From Calamus simplicifolius (lineage: Eukaryota; Streptophyta; Magnoliopsida; Arecales; Arecaceae), in assembly GCA_900491605.1 (NCBI GenBank), contig UESW01003902.1:1063776-1127775 (forward strand): DNA of 64,000 bases, read 5' to 3'. The translations under genes were made by a program, and so were the position numbers. The notes beneath the pieces were generated by a model, which was not told the DNA's origin, searched no databases, and saw only the letters and a list, made by a program, of their open reading frames with translations. This document shows positions 23,378 to 34,698 of this stretch, piece by piece; position 1 is the stretch's first letter, and every line of letters starts with the position of its first letter.

Positions 23378-26179
23378 CTAAAAGAGGGAGAAGAAACCAA
23401 GATCATATGTCAGTTTAAGAAGTCCCAGTGAATTACTCATGTAACACAAACGAGATTTCAGATCTTCCAGAGTTCCAAAAGGCAAATATAACTTGAAAAT
23501 GCTGTAGTGAGACATGTATCTGGTATTATAGAATGAGCACTATAATATCACCCACACGGATATACCTAAAACTGGTTGGACCTGAACAGAGATGATTTTG
23601 GAAAGCACAATTGTTTAAATTTAATTTCTTAAAAGCAGAAATGAGGTATTTCAGTAAAGGTTCACATTGGTCCAAAAGCTTTTGACAGTAAGTTCTGAAA
23701 ATCAAACTCACTGACTCACTTGATCCAAGGCTGCACAGTTGCCAGACATTCTAATTATTGACATATTAAAGTGCATAATTATGGATGTGAGGACACGAGG
23801 TTTGGACTGCTCAACAATGCCTTGCTCCTCCCTGCCATCTATGCCACCATTAAATTATTTAAAAAGGCAAATGGGATCACCATCAAGCATATTTAGGCTT
23901 TGCAATCAAACCCATCAGATTGGTGGTCTAGCATCTCCCAACTAATTTTAATGCCTTCACATTCCAGATTGGCATGCTACAGCCCTTTGCTTTAATCCGC
24001 AATATCATCAATATCTTCCATCTTTTGTCCCTTAACACTCTCTTGAACCCAAAATTCCAGCTGTCCCATCCATCCATTTGATCTGGACAACCACAGTTTT
24101 CCCAGAAAATGTTTTTTTAATATATTTTTTAAAATATATCTTTGATATTCAGTTTCTTAAATGTTAATACTAAAAAATTTTCTTTACTGTTGTCCAACAT
24201 CCATAATGAGCTTCTGCACTTGGATTTAACACCAAATTTGCTTTTCAAACCACCCTATACAATGTCAATAATCATGCTGGTTTTGCAAAGATTATTGTGT
24301 TTTGATGCACATACAAAGTGCAATTTGTATATGTACCAAAAAATTAAAAAAAAAAACAACTTGGAATTCATATTGATGTTTTTCATCAGCAAAACTATAT
24401 ACAAATGAATGCCTTCACATGTGAGGTGTCATTTGCATCCCATGACACTTAAGCTGCAATGCTCTTCCTCAGAACACCAAGTTCAGTCTTGTTCTGAGAG
24501 CCACTAGCTGGCCAGATTTGAGGAGGTAGGTGGCGTACATGCAGAGATCAGAAGGCCTGAGAAAGTAGCTGGTGGTGGTGGGCCTAGTGGTGGAACATGA
24601 GGGAGGAGAGGTAACAAGAGCCAAGTGGTGGAACAGGTGGGAAGGTCATAAGGGTCAAGTGGAGTTGACACCACGGAAAAGTTGAGAGGGTATGAAGATA
24701 ACTTTTGGGTTATTCTTAGGTTTATTTACATAGAGTTAGCCATCTATCAGAAAAATTGATGGATGGACCGGAATCAAATAAATTAAAAATTAATAAATAT
24801 ATAATAAATAAATATTTAATATATTTTTTAATGAATTTGGAATCAGCTTCAGGCTTTGGGCTCAGGCTCTTCAAGCTTCCAACCGAACTTGAGGCCGGCT
24901 CAAAGCTAGCCTGAAATTCATTCAGACAATATTCAAGCCCAAGCCTGACCCAAATTTTTCTAGGTCACGCCCAAAGCCCAACCAGAAGCCAGCATAGGCC
25001 CATTTCTAGCCCTGTAGAAAGTGCTTTCTATTTTCTAGAAAATGCTGAACAGTAATATATGCCTGAGGATTGCATGTTTACGGTACTGAAAATTGGGGAT
25101 CATAATTTCACTAAAAATGTGTCTAGAAAAGCCTTGTTTCATTAAAACTAAAGCATAGACTTATAACTAGGTGGAGATGAAAATTTTCTTATATGGTGGG
25201 CCTAGCTTAGAACCGTGCTGCAGCTGAAACTATACTTTAGCTACATGGTTTGAACATGGATGCGCAACAAGCTTCTACATTGAGGTTGGAACTATAATGT
25301 TGGGGCTGTGACACTAATTAGAATGATCTTTATAATGTAATCCATAATTGACAATTAAAACTAGGTTGGCCATAAGACTATTCTGCTAACTCATGTGGTT
25401 TTTGGATGAAAGTGGTCTCATCACTACTTGATGTCCAAGCAATTCATTTCATTTGAATTTGAATTCCACATGTCACACTCTAAAGATGTTTAGTTGCATC
25501 ACATATTCATGCAAGGTTGGTTGATGTTATAATAACTTGAAGGACTAGTTGAATACTTCAGATGTCTCTACATTCAATATGCCTTAGCAATTTATTATTC
25601 AAGCCAGCATACCTAGCAAAAGAGCATTTTTTGTTTTCATAATATCATTGCTAAACATTATTTTCATAGTAAATCATGCACATGAAGCTTGTAGGTCAAG
25701 TTTTGTCATCTTGATGTTCGACCCTACCAGTACCACATTGTTACAGCATTAGCATGCTAGGTATGCAGTTTGGTTTGGCATAACATGCCTTTTTAAGTTC
25801 AGTCTGCCAATGCTCACATAAAAAATCTTGCTCTTCACTATGTTGCTTGCTCTAAAGTTTGCCAAGTCATTACAAGCAACCAACTACTTTTAGATTCTCC
25901 TTTCTAATTCTTTAAATGAAATATCAATTAGAATAAATTAGTGCTAAATGATCGAAAAAGGTTAAGAACTGGACCAGTGGGCAACATCACTTGCTAAAAT
26001 AAAGGCATGTCTGAAGCCTCTGGTAAAAGAGGACGAAAGACAGTAGGTAAACACAAGCTGCTCTCCTTTTGTGCTAATGTTTCATAATCTGGATGCTAAT
26101 AAGATATATAGCAGGAGAATTACAATAGTATTATTACAATTATGCAAAAGCCAAGGGCTAGCACTAGCAGCTATTTTAC

Positions 26180-26265
26180 CTAGATATATGACGGGTGTCA
26201 GTGATCAAGTGCCCGGAATAGTTGGACACAAAAGCCTTCAATAAAAGGGCACTGGGATACTTCCA
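26180..26265 (-). CDS. Possible internal exon, unknown protein
   Basis: An 86-bp minus-strand segment between an AG acceptor (CCTTAAAAAG) and a GTAAAATAG donor, open throughout, reading WKYPSALLLKAFVSNYSG then HLITDTRHIS. Protein-like but not recognised. It may belong with the possible exon at 23254-23377, or both may be chance. Confidence 0.28.
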
Positions 26266-28058
26266 CTTTTTAAGGCAGACATGTTTGCAAATATGAAGGA
26301 TTGTATTTATATAATGAATAGTTTGTTAGAATATCTGCTTGATAGTAGACTTGAAAGTTTCAAAGTATCAGGGCCAAATTTCCAAGTGTTGAAGATGTCA
26401 AAAAAACAAAAATTGAAACATCTGGGTAAGAAACAGACATATTCATCTTCATCAAGCAACAGATATGGTCTCAGCAATGAACAAGAAAAATAAGAGAAAG
26501 CAACAAAGGGAAGATTTCAAGATGAATACTTCAACAAGCAATATATTCTCATAAAAGTGGTTTCATGTATGAAAATAGTGCAGATAAAATCACACTGTCC
26601 TATAAAATCCATGGTGATCATCTTCCAAACAAAGCAAAAGATCACAAATCATTCAGTGTTGAAGGATTTTAAATCATCTTTTTCTTTCTTTTTCCATTTC
26701 ATTCCCAACAAAGAAATTTTTATTTTTATTTTTTAAAAAAAATCTCTACCTAAACCAATACAAAAATTCCTTCCTTACCAGTGCCAAATACCATTCTATG
26801 TTCACTCACTTCCATATAATTCTAAGCAACGAAATATTTGCCAAGCTCCTTTCACCAAATGTCTCTCTCAAAGTTGCCTATCTTCATTTAACATATTACC
26901 GGTAATAACTAAATTTCTTATTTTATAAAAGAATTTAGCAGATTGACAATTAGAAAGAGACTGGCCTTCAATTTTCAAAACTTTTGCATAGAATTAGGAC
27001 ACATGAATTAGCAACAGCAAAATGATGGATGCATTAGCAGGAACACCTGAGACCAAGATGAGGCCAACTAGCCCAATCCAAAGGCTTAAATATGATAATG
27101 CAGGAAATCAGTTCAACCAAGCTAACGCACAAAGCTAGATGAAACAGCATGCATATATTAATGCCTTGTTTGCTAAGGGAACATAATTTTTATTCAAACA
27201 TGTTTCACCTTTCCAAAAGCATATCTAAGGCATTGAGAAATTGGACAAGATTCAATAAATCATATGTATCTGCATTATTCTATAGTTCATTCCAGTTTAG
27301 AGGTCCACCCAAAGACTGGTACCATTATCATGACCAAGAAAATTTCTTGGACACCTAAGAAGTATTTTGTTAGCTAGAATCTCATGACCTATTCCTAGGA
27401 TCTATGTTAGATGCTGTTACATGTTAGACACTTGGATACTCAGCCAATTTTTTAAAAACTTTGGAAATTGGTATAAATCTAGACTATTCCAACAATGAGT
27501 TTGATCCATTAAAATATTATCAAAAGTTAGCTTTTGTTCTTTTTAGACATTGGTCAGATATTTAAATAACTATGCAAACATATCATTTTACTAAAATTTT
27601 TAAGCGAATTGAAAATTTTGGATGACAAACATACATATAGGAAGATCCTAACAAATAACAACTCCTAATGTGTCCTTGTGAATAATATTTAATTATATAA
27701 ATTGTACTGAAAATTATTCTTGTACCTATATACTTATCTCCTTTTTTTTCCTCTTGCCTAACCAGATTTTTGGACATATATCAGCATCCAATTCTTATCT
27801 CTATGTCCATGAAACGCTAAAGAGGTGGAGTGATACTCAAAATAGACTAAACAAGGCAATTGATTGCCTTTTTTTTTCTTTAAGCCAACATTTGGTTCAG
27901 GGATAAAGTGCGCATAAGGCTTGGAAAAGGCCTTATGCCTGCTAAACATCCTTTAGAAATAGGCAAAAGCAGAGAATAGTTGTGCCAGTTAAACTTAGTT
28001 ATTCCAAAATAACTATTCTGAGGGGATTTTCATAAGCTATTTCTTGGCCAGCATAAAC

Positions 28059-28283
28059 TGTTAGGGTTTAGACCTTGATGAATAGCAATGGGATTCCCCG
28101 TTGAACAAGAACTAGAACTAAGGATTTCTAATCCTGTTAGGTTTAGACCTTGATGAATAGCAATGGGATTCCCCGTTCAACAAGAACTAGAACTAAGGAT
28201 TTCTAATCCTGTTAGGTTTAGACCTTGATGAATAGCAATGGGATTCCCCGTTCAACAAGAACTAGAATTAAGGATTTCTAATC
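28059..28283 (-). repeat. Partial copia LTR: three 75-bp tandem units
   Basis: Three copies of a 75-bp unit starting TGTTAGG(G)TTTAGACC at 28059, 28135 and 28210, nearly identical and cut off by the N run. The same tandem unit forms the corresponding end of the other LTR (31642-31870). Tandem repeats in the LTR probably caused the assembly to break here. Confidence 0.9.
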
Positions 28284-29189
28284 NNNNNNNNNNNNNNNNN
28301 NNNNNNNNNNNNNNNNNNNNNNNNNNNNNNNNNNNNNNNNNNNNNNNNNNNNNNNNNNNNNNNNNNNNNNNNNNNNNNNNNNNNNNNNNNNNNNNNNNNN
28401 NNNNNNNNNNNNNNNNNNNNNNNNNNNNNNNNNNNNNNNNNNNNNNNNNNNNNNNNNNNNNNNNNNNNNNNNNNNNNNNNNNNNNNNNNNNNNNNNNNNN
28501 NNNNNNNNNNNNNNNNNNNNNNNNNNNNNNNNNNNNNNNNNNNNNNNNNNNNNNNNNNNNNNNNNNNNNNNNNNNNNNNNNNNNNNNNNNNNNNNNNNNN
28601 NNNNNNNNNNNNNNNNNNNNNNNNNNNNNNNNNNNNNNNNNNNNNNNNNNNNNNNNNNNNNNNNNNNNNNNNNNNNNNNNNNNNNNNNNNNNNNNNNNNN
28701 NNNNNNNNNNNNNNNNNNNNNNNNNNNNNNNNNNNNNNNNNNNNNNNNNNNNNNNNNNNNNNNNNNNNNNNNNNNNNNNNNNNNNNNNNNNNNNNNNNNN
28801 NNNNNNNNNNNNNNNNNNNNNNNNNNNNNNNNNNNNNNNNNNNNNNNNNNNNNNNNNNNNNNNNNNNNNNNNNNNNNNNNNNNNNNNNNNNNNNNNNNNN
28901 NNNNNNNNNNNNNNNNNNNNNNNNNNNNNNNNNNNNNNNNNNNNNNNNNNNNNNNNNNNNNNNNNNNNNNNNNNNNNNNNNNNNNNNNNNNNNNNNNNNN
29001 NNNNNNNNNNNNNNNNNNNNNNNNNNNNNNNNNNNNNNNNNNNNNNNNNNNNNNNNNNNNNNNNNNNNNNNNNNNNNNNNNNNNNNNNNNNNNNNNNNNN
29101 NNNNNNNNNNNNNNNNNNNNNNNNNNNNNNNNNNNNNNNNNNNNNNNNNNNNNNNNNNNNNNNNNNNNNNNNNNNNNNNNNNNNNNNNN
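28284..29189. other. Assembly gap (906 N)
   Basis: Run of N. It hides the remaining part of the left copia LTR and the RT/RNase H region. The size may be nominal: a complete copia RT-RNase H region plus ~325 bp of LTR would need more than 906 bp. Open frames crossing it are artefacts. Confidence 0.99.
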
Positions 29190-30335
29190 GCCACGTTCCT
29201 CCTGGGCCTTTGCTGTGCGATCCAGTATCAGTCCCCTGTCCAGCTGCATCCTGCTGAACTCCCTGGCTTCTACCCCCTCTGCAGTCCTCTCCAGAATCTC
29301 AATCCTCCTGGTCCATAGCAAATGGCACAACTGTATAGGAGGTTGTCTGACTAGTGTTACCGTGTTCTACCTCCTGTAGTACCTGCTGTGCATCCATGCC
29401 ACTTCTGTTCTGGAGGATTGAGCTCTCATCAAAGGTTACATCTCTGCTGATGACAACCTTCTTCTCCAAGGGGTCCCATAGCCGATACCCCTTGACTCCT
29501 CGCGGGTAGCCTAGGAACACCATCTTCTTAGACCTGGCATCCAACTTACTCCGCTCCCCAGCTCCAACATGCACTATGCTGTGCATCCAAACACCCTTAG
29601 ATGGTTTAGGCGTCTTCCTTCCAGACCATATCCTCTGGAATGTCTCCATCTAACCTGGTGTGCGGTGACCGATTGACCAAGTAGCTAGCTGCATCTACTG
29701 CGTCAACCCAGAACATCTTTGGAAGCCCTGCCTGCAGCCTTAAGCATCTTGCCTTTTCAATAGTGTTCTGTTCATCCTCTCAGCCACCCCATTCTGTTGA
29801 GGAGTTCCCATCACCGAGAAGTGCCTTCTGATGCCCCACTCCTCACAAAAATTTGGAACTCCCTGCTGGTGTATTCCCCGCCATTATCAGACCTCAGACA
29901 CTTCACACTTTACCTGCTCCTTCTCCACCTCAGCCTTCCAGATTTTGAACTTGGTGAAGACCTCTGATTTCTCCTTCATAAGTAGATCCACAGCTTCCTG
30001 AGAAATCATCTATCAGGTCATAAAGTATCTGGCCCCATTCCTTGCAGAAACTGGGGCTGGTCCCAGACATCTGTGTGTACTAACTCCAGGGGTTCAGCAC
30101 TCCTAGCTGTGCTGACTGAGAACTGTACTCTCTCTGCTTTCCCATCTGACAAGGCTCACAGATCTCCATATCTCTGCTACTCAAGTCTGGAAGCAGACCT
30201 CTCTTGCTCAGTTCTTTCATCCCCTTGTCTCCCATGTGGCCCAGGCGGTAATGCCACATCATGTACACATCCCGGGGATCTTGCTCCACAGCTGCCACCT
30301 CAGATTTCACAGTCATCACAGAGCCCTCCATCTTG
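29190..30335 (-). pseudogene. Copia integrase region
   Basis: GAG-pre-integrase domain with WHYRLGHMGDKGMKEL and CEPCQMGKQ (30080-30331). A frame-broken integrase core (29650-30070). Then the C-terminal integrase/linker region with DARSKKMVFLGYPRGVKGYR and KVVISRDVTFDE (29299-29649), which normally precedes RT. Frameshifts near 29650 and in the core show decay or sequence error. RT itself is not present outside the gap. Confidence 0.85.
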
Positions 30336-31532
30336 TATAGATTATTTTCCAGCCTCTCCCTCTCATCACCACCATGGCTCCATTGGAGATGTTCAGAACT
30401 CCACTCCTGGCACGACTGCTGAAGCTGTATCCAGTCCGCTCCAAGTACCCCAGTGATACCAGATTCTTCTTGAGTTCTGGAACATGCTTCACACTGGTAA
30501 GAGTGCGCACCATACCATCAAACATCCTCACCCTCACTGTGCCAATACCTGCCACCTTGCAAGGATGATTATCTCCAAGAGTCACATTCCCCTCCTCAAC
30601 CTCTGTATAAGTACTGAACCACGACCGGTTGGGAGTGTAATGATGAGAACAGGCTGAATCCAAGGTCCACATCTCTGTGCTGTGCCTGTGATCATCTGAT
30701 ACAACCAAGAGATCATCCTCCACCTCCTGATCTGCAACTATACTCACTGACTCAGATCCTCCTTTTTCTCCATTCTGATTTTTCCACTTAGGACAATTCT
30801 TCTTAAAATGTCCTACCTCTCCACACTTATAGCACTTCAGCTCTCTTGCCTTTCCTGGACTTTGATCGTCCTCCAGACTTACTTCTGTCCCTGCCCCTAC
30901 CTCTGCTGTCCTTTCCCCAACTGATAGACCCTCCTGGGGAACAGCTTCCTTGGTCATCTTCTCCCTCTGCTCATTCGTCGAAGCACCGAGACAATATCTT
31001 CATAAATTAATGTCTCCTTCCCATAGAGCAGTGTTGTGACCAATGAGTCATAAGACGTGGGCATTGAACATAAAAGCAGAAGTGCTTTATCTTCTTCCTC
31101 CATCTTGACCCCGACATTCAGAAGTTCATTGCTCATCTGGTCGAATATTTGGATGTGACCCAGCACATCTTCACCTTCTGACATCCGAAGGCTGTAGAGG
31201 CGCTTCTTCAACATCAACTTGTTGCACATATTCTTCCCCATATAGAGGGTGTGCAACTTCGTCCAGAGTCCCTTCGGGGTCTTCTCCTCCAGCACTGAAT
31301 AGAGGACTGAATCCGCCAGACAGCCCCTGATCATTGAACATGTCTTCTTCTCCAATAAAATCCACTGCTTTTCTGTCATCCCATCTAGCCTTTCCTCCAA
31401 AGCCAAATCTAAACCCTGCTGCACAAGGAGGTCCTCTACCCGGACTTTCCACATGGAGAAACTTCCCTTCCCATCAAACTTCTCAACCTCTATTTTTATG
31501 CTACTCCCATGGCCAATTCCAAAAAATAGCAC
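30316..31532 (-). pseudogene. Copia gag, zinc knuckle and protease
   Basis: Gag (30954-31532): VEKFDGKGSFSMWKVRVEDL, QQGLDLALE, then LHTLYMGKNMCNKLMLKKRL and LLCSMPTSYDSL, typical of the copia UBN2-type gag. The second frame (30316-30957) holds the zinc knuckle CYKCGEVGHFKKNC and the protease start WTLDSACSHHYTPNRSWF. The protease box reads DSA instead of the usual DSG. A frame change between the two at about 30955 breaks the polyprotein. Confidence 0.87.
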
Positions 31533-31641
31533 AAAAATAAATTTTATAAAATAGAGAAGTACCTTGACGAGATTCTGTTGAAATTATTTCAACTCCTTGA
31601 AGGCCTCCAGATTACTCCTTGAACCAGGCTCTGATACCACT

Positions 31642-32191
31642 TGTTAGGGTTAGACCTGTGATTAATAGCAATGGGATTCCCTGTTGAACAAGAACTAGAA
31701 CTAAGGATTCCTAATCCTGTTAGGTTTAGACCTTGATGAATAGCAATGGGATTCCCGTTCAACAAGAACTAGAACTAAGGATTCCCAATCCTGTTAGGTT
31801 TAGACCTTGATGAATAGCAATGGGATTCCCCGTTCAACAAGAACTAGAACTAAGGATTTCTAATCCTGTTAGGTTTACTTCTTGAAAAAGGAGGAAGATG
31901 GGGAGGAGAAAGAAAGGGCTGCCGCCCTATGATGAGAGAAGGAATTTTTTGGGAGAAAAGAATCTGTTCTCTATTCCATCCAAACCCTAGAGACTAGAGT
32001 TTAAATACATCAACGAAGTGGGCCCAGACCCAGACTCAACAAAAACTCCCATGGACTAACCCAATGAGATTAAACTAATCCCCAAGCCCGTGTACACCCG
32101 TGACTTGATTTAATCTCAACCCTTGGACTCAAACCCAGCCCAATACAAGTTAGCCCACCTGGGCCTTGATAGCACCACACCAGGCCCAACA
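31642..32191 (-). repeat. Copia 5' LTR (550 bp)
   Basis: Ends TGTTAGG and CCCAACA on the + strand, adjacent to the primer binding site at its left. The left 230 bp are three and a fraction 75-bp tandem units, the same unit as at 28059-28283. On the minus strand these lie at the U5/leader side of the LTR. Confidence 0.88.
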
Positions 32192-32258
32192 ACTTGCACT
32201 TACGTGAGCACTCAGGTAGATCAGTTGAGATGATCAGTGTCTTCTAAATCCTCTATAA

Positions 32259-32885
32259 CACTATAAGAGAAAAAAATAGCGACGCCCAAATGCGTTGCTA
32301 ATGCATCGTTAAACATGCTATTGCGATGCATTAGCGATGCAATGATGGGGTCACTGAGATCATCGTCGCAATCTCAATTTGTCGCAATTGCGTCGCTTAA
32401 CAGCGACTCTCTGCTATGCACAAATGCGTCGCAATATATTGCGACACAACTAAATGCGTCGCAATATTACGATGCATCCTAAATGCATCGCTAATTTTAA
32501 AACTAATTTTTAATATTTTATATTATTATTAAATATTGCGATGCATTCAATTGCGTTGCAATATTGCGACGCATTTAGTTGCATCGCAATATTTAATAAT
32601 AATATTTTAGATATATTAGTGATGCAATTTGAGTCGCTAATGCGTCGCTAATTAAATTTTTTTTAAAATATTGCGACGCTAGGTCATTGCATCACAATAT
32701 TTAATAATATATTTTAGATATATTAGCGATGCAATTTGAGTCGCTAATGCGTTGCTAATTAAATTTTTTTTTAAATATTGCGACGCCAGGTCATTGCGTC
32801 ACAATATTTAATAATAATATTTTGAAAATATTAGCGATGCAATTTCAATCGCTAATGCGTCGCTAATTAATTTTTTTAAAAAATA
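32259..32885. repeat. CACTA terminal and subterminal repeats (left)
   Basis: CACTATAAGAG terminus, then dozens of short direct and inverted copies of TGCGTCGC, TTGCGACGC and AATATT words. In En/Spm elements such subterminal motifs are the binding sites of the second element protein; that role is inferred here. Confidence 0.85.
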
Positions 32886-33059
32886 AAAATATTAAAAATT
32901 AAAACGGTTAATACAATTTCATTGCATTTAAATATTGATCGAAACATTCATAACTCATATTGATCCAAACATTCATCATTCAATTTCCAAAAATAATTAA
33001 TATATTAAAATTTTGAAGTTTTCATGTACAAAATATAAAAAGTAAAGAAAAAAATACAT

Positions 33060-34597
33060 CAAGAATCGGCACGATCACGTGGAGGCTGGAAACCCTGCGA
33101 CATGCGGCTAACCATATCCTGCAACTGACGCATCTGCTCTCGCACGTCTGCAAGCTCCTGCTGAAGGCCTTCCGTACGCTACTCGAACTCGTGCTCAAAC
33201 TCCTGTCGAACCTCCTGCCAAACGTCCTGTCGAACATCCTGACGAACCTCCTCCGTGATAGATCTCCGAATGTCATCTAAACGCTCGGCAGGAATATCAC
33301 CAGAATATCGAGCTGGAGGCCTGATGGAAAAATATGCAGAAGCTCTAGTGCCCAGACCATAGACCCTGCGGTCTCGCGGCTGGGCACCAACAGCCTCCAA
33401 AAATAAACGTCGACTCTCCTCTGCTGAGAGTTCGACGGGCGTCCCCCCATCAGTAGAGTCGACCTGCGATGCCTGGGAGTGAAGCTCCTCGACTCGTGTC
33501 TTTGAATTATAAAATCAACAATAAATGAATCAATAAATTTCTCTAAATAAAATTTTAGAAATTAAACAGATACAACATAAAGCTAATTTCTTACCGCAAC
33601 CTCCCATGATCGTGTATCGACCCAGGAACCGTCCCTCCTGGTGTGTGTCGCCCTGAATAGACGAAACTCACCAGGATCTCTGCCCTCCTGCTCAGACTAT
33701 AACAACAAAAAAATTGATATTAAAGTAAGTATTTGTAAATAACTAAATTAGTAATTAAATTATTTATGTTTTCTTACCATACGGTGTCTGTGCTCCTGAA
33801 TCGAAATGGAGCCCGAAGTGTGGCGGGAGAGACCCGTGCCAGGACCGCCCCTCTCGGATCGGCGGTTCGTGCTGGTTGATGCGGACCTCCTGCGCCAGCC
33901 ATCGGACTGCCAGACCTGCTGCCACTCGTGCCAAATACCCTCTGGCACATGCGCAGGATGGTGACCCGATGACCTCCAACGATGAAGCATGTCGGAGTAT
34001 CGGCGTCCCGTAAGAGCTTCCCATGCTGCCCTAATGGCATCATGGCTGGCAGGGTCCCACGTAAACTTTTTCTGCATTAAAATAAACAGTTAGTTTCAGA
34101 ATTTATTAAGATTAAGAAATTTTATATCAGTGATAAATTGTATTTAATAAGTTTACCTAAACTCTGAAAAATAAAACTCCCTTGTGGCTGCAGATACATG
34201 GCGCCAATCGTAGCCACTGGGATCCGCACGCCTCTGAAATATGGAGCTGATGTGGCTCGATACATGATGCTGCTCAATAAATCTATTAAAAAAATTATGT
34301 TTATAAGTAATTGACTTAAAAATATAAACATATATTTTTAATTAGTATATACTTATAGCCCATGAGCATCCAGTCGAAGTACGGTGCAGCCGACGGTGGA
34401 AGAACTCTCGGAGGTCTGTGCCGATCGGCTGATGATAATACCAATGCAGGATCACCGCCGACTGCTGGAGAGATCGGAGGCTGTGCGATGTGTGGAGATC
34501 GAAACTCTCCATCTCCAAAGCTCGTGTGATCTGATGCGGTAGGGCTACGTCCCTGCTCACTCCGTCCGTCGTCGGTAGATCTACCTCGGCCCATCAT
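33060..34597 (-). pseudogene. CACTA second protein (plant transposase Ptta/En/Spm, TNPD-like)
   Basis: ATG at 34597 (MMGRGRSTDD). Exons on the minus strand: about 34350-34597; about 34155-34285 (DPSGYDWRHVSAATREFYF); 33775-34077 (QKKFTWDPASHDAIRAAWEA, then LSRHTSGSISIQEHRHRM); about 33600-33700 (FRLFRATHTRRDGSWVD); and 33060-33505 (RVYGLGTRASAYF, then a QDVRQDVWQEVRQEFEHEFE-type coiled coil). This order is that of the Ptta/En/Spm plant transposase family. An in-frame TAG after EFEHEFE (about 33180) removes the last ~40 residues, which otherwise continue open to RADS and a stop at 33060. The family member is thought to bind subterminal repeats or assist TNP2. Confidence 0.75.
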
Positions 34598-34698
34598 ACT
34601 GAAAATACTAAAGATTCATGAATGTAATTACGATTAATGATTGAATATGTAAAAATATAACATATAAAAATAAATTGAATTTAAAAAAACCTCTATGT

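Larger units (their letters stand above)
20204..28058. other. AT-rich low-repeat region, mostly noncoding
   Basis: No long open frame. It contains a CT-rich run (about 20287-20320), AT-rich tracts, and a ~180-bp stretch (24840-25016) of repeated GGCTCA/AAGCCCAA-like words ending in CATTTCTAGCCCTG that resembles the end of a hAT-type nonautonomous element (weak). Possible minus-strand exons are listed separately. After removal of the TEs at 28.06-54.72 kb, this region would adjoin the RIN13-like exons, so it could be intron or flank of that gene. Confidence 0.45.
28059..32191 (-). mobile_element. Ty1/copia retrotransposon interrupted by an assembly gap
   Basis: Minus-strand copia element. The 5' LTR is on the right (31642-32191, TG...CA when read on either strand), with a primer binding site TGGTATCAGAGC reading leftwards at about 31629-31640. 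Then gag, zinc knuckle, protease, GAG-pre-integrase and integrase occur in copia order (integrase before RT). The 3' LTR begins at 28059 and runs into the N gap. RT, RNase H and most of the 3' LTR are not in the assembled sequence. No target duplication is evident (TAAAC on the left, ACTTG on the right). Confidence 0.88.

Noticed and set aside
24440..24510. Short minus-strand open segment ending SQNKTELGVLRKSIAA and stop
   Set aside because: It has an acceptor-like AG, but about 20 codons is too short to separate from chance.
24840..25016. Possible hAT nonautonomous element
   Set aside because: One end resembles a hAT-type CAGGGCTAGAAATGGGC terminus, but no partner end or 8-bp target duplication was found, so it is not called as an element.
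28238..29330. Long open frames across the N run
   Set aside because: They consist almost wholly of unknown residues through the assembly gap.
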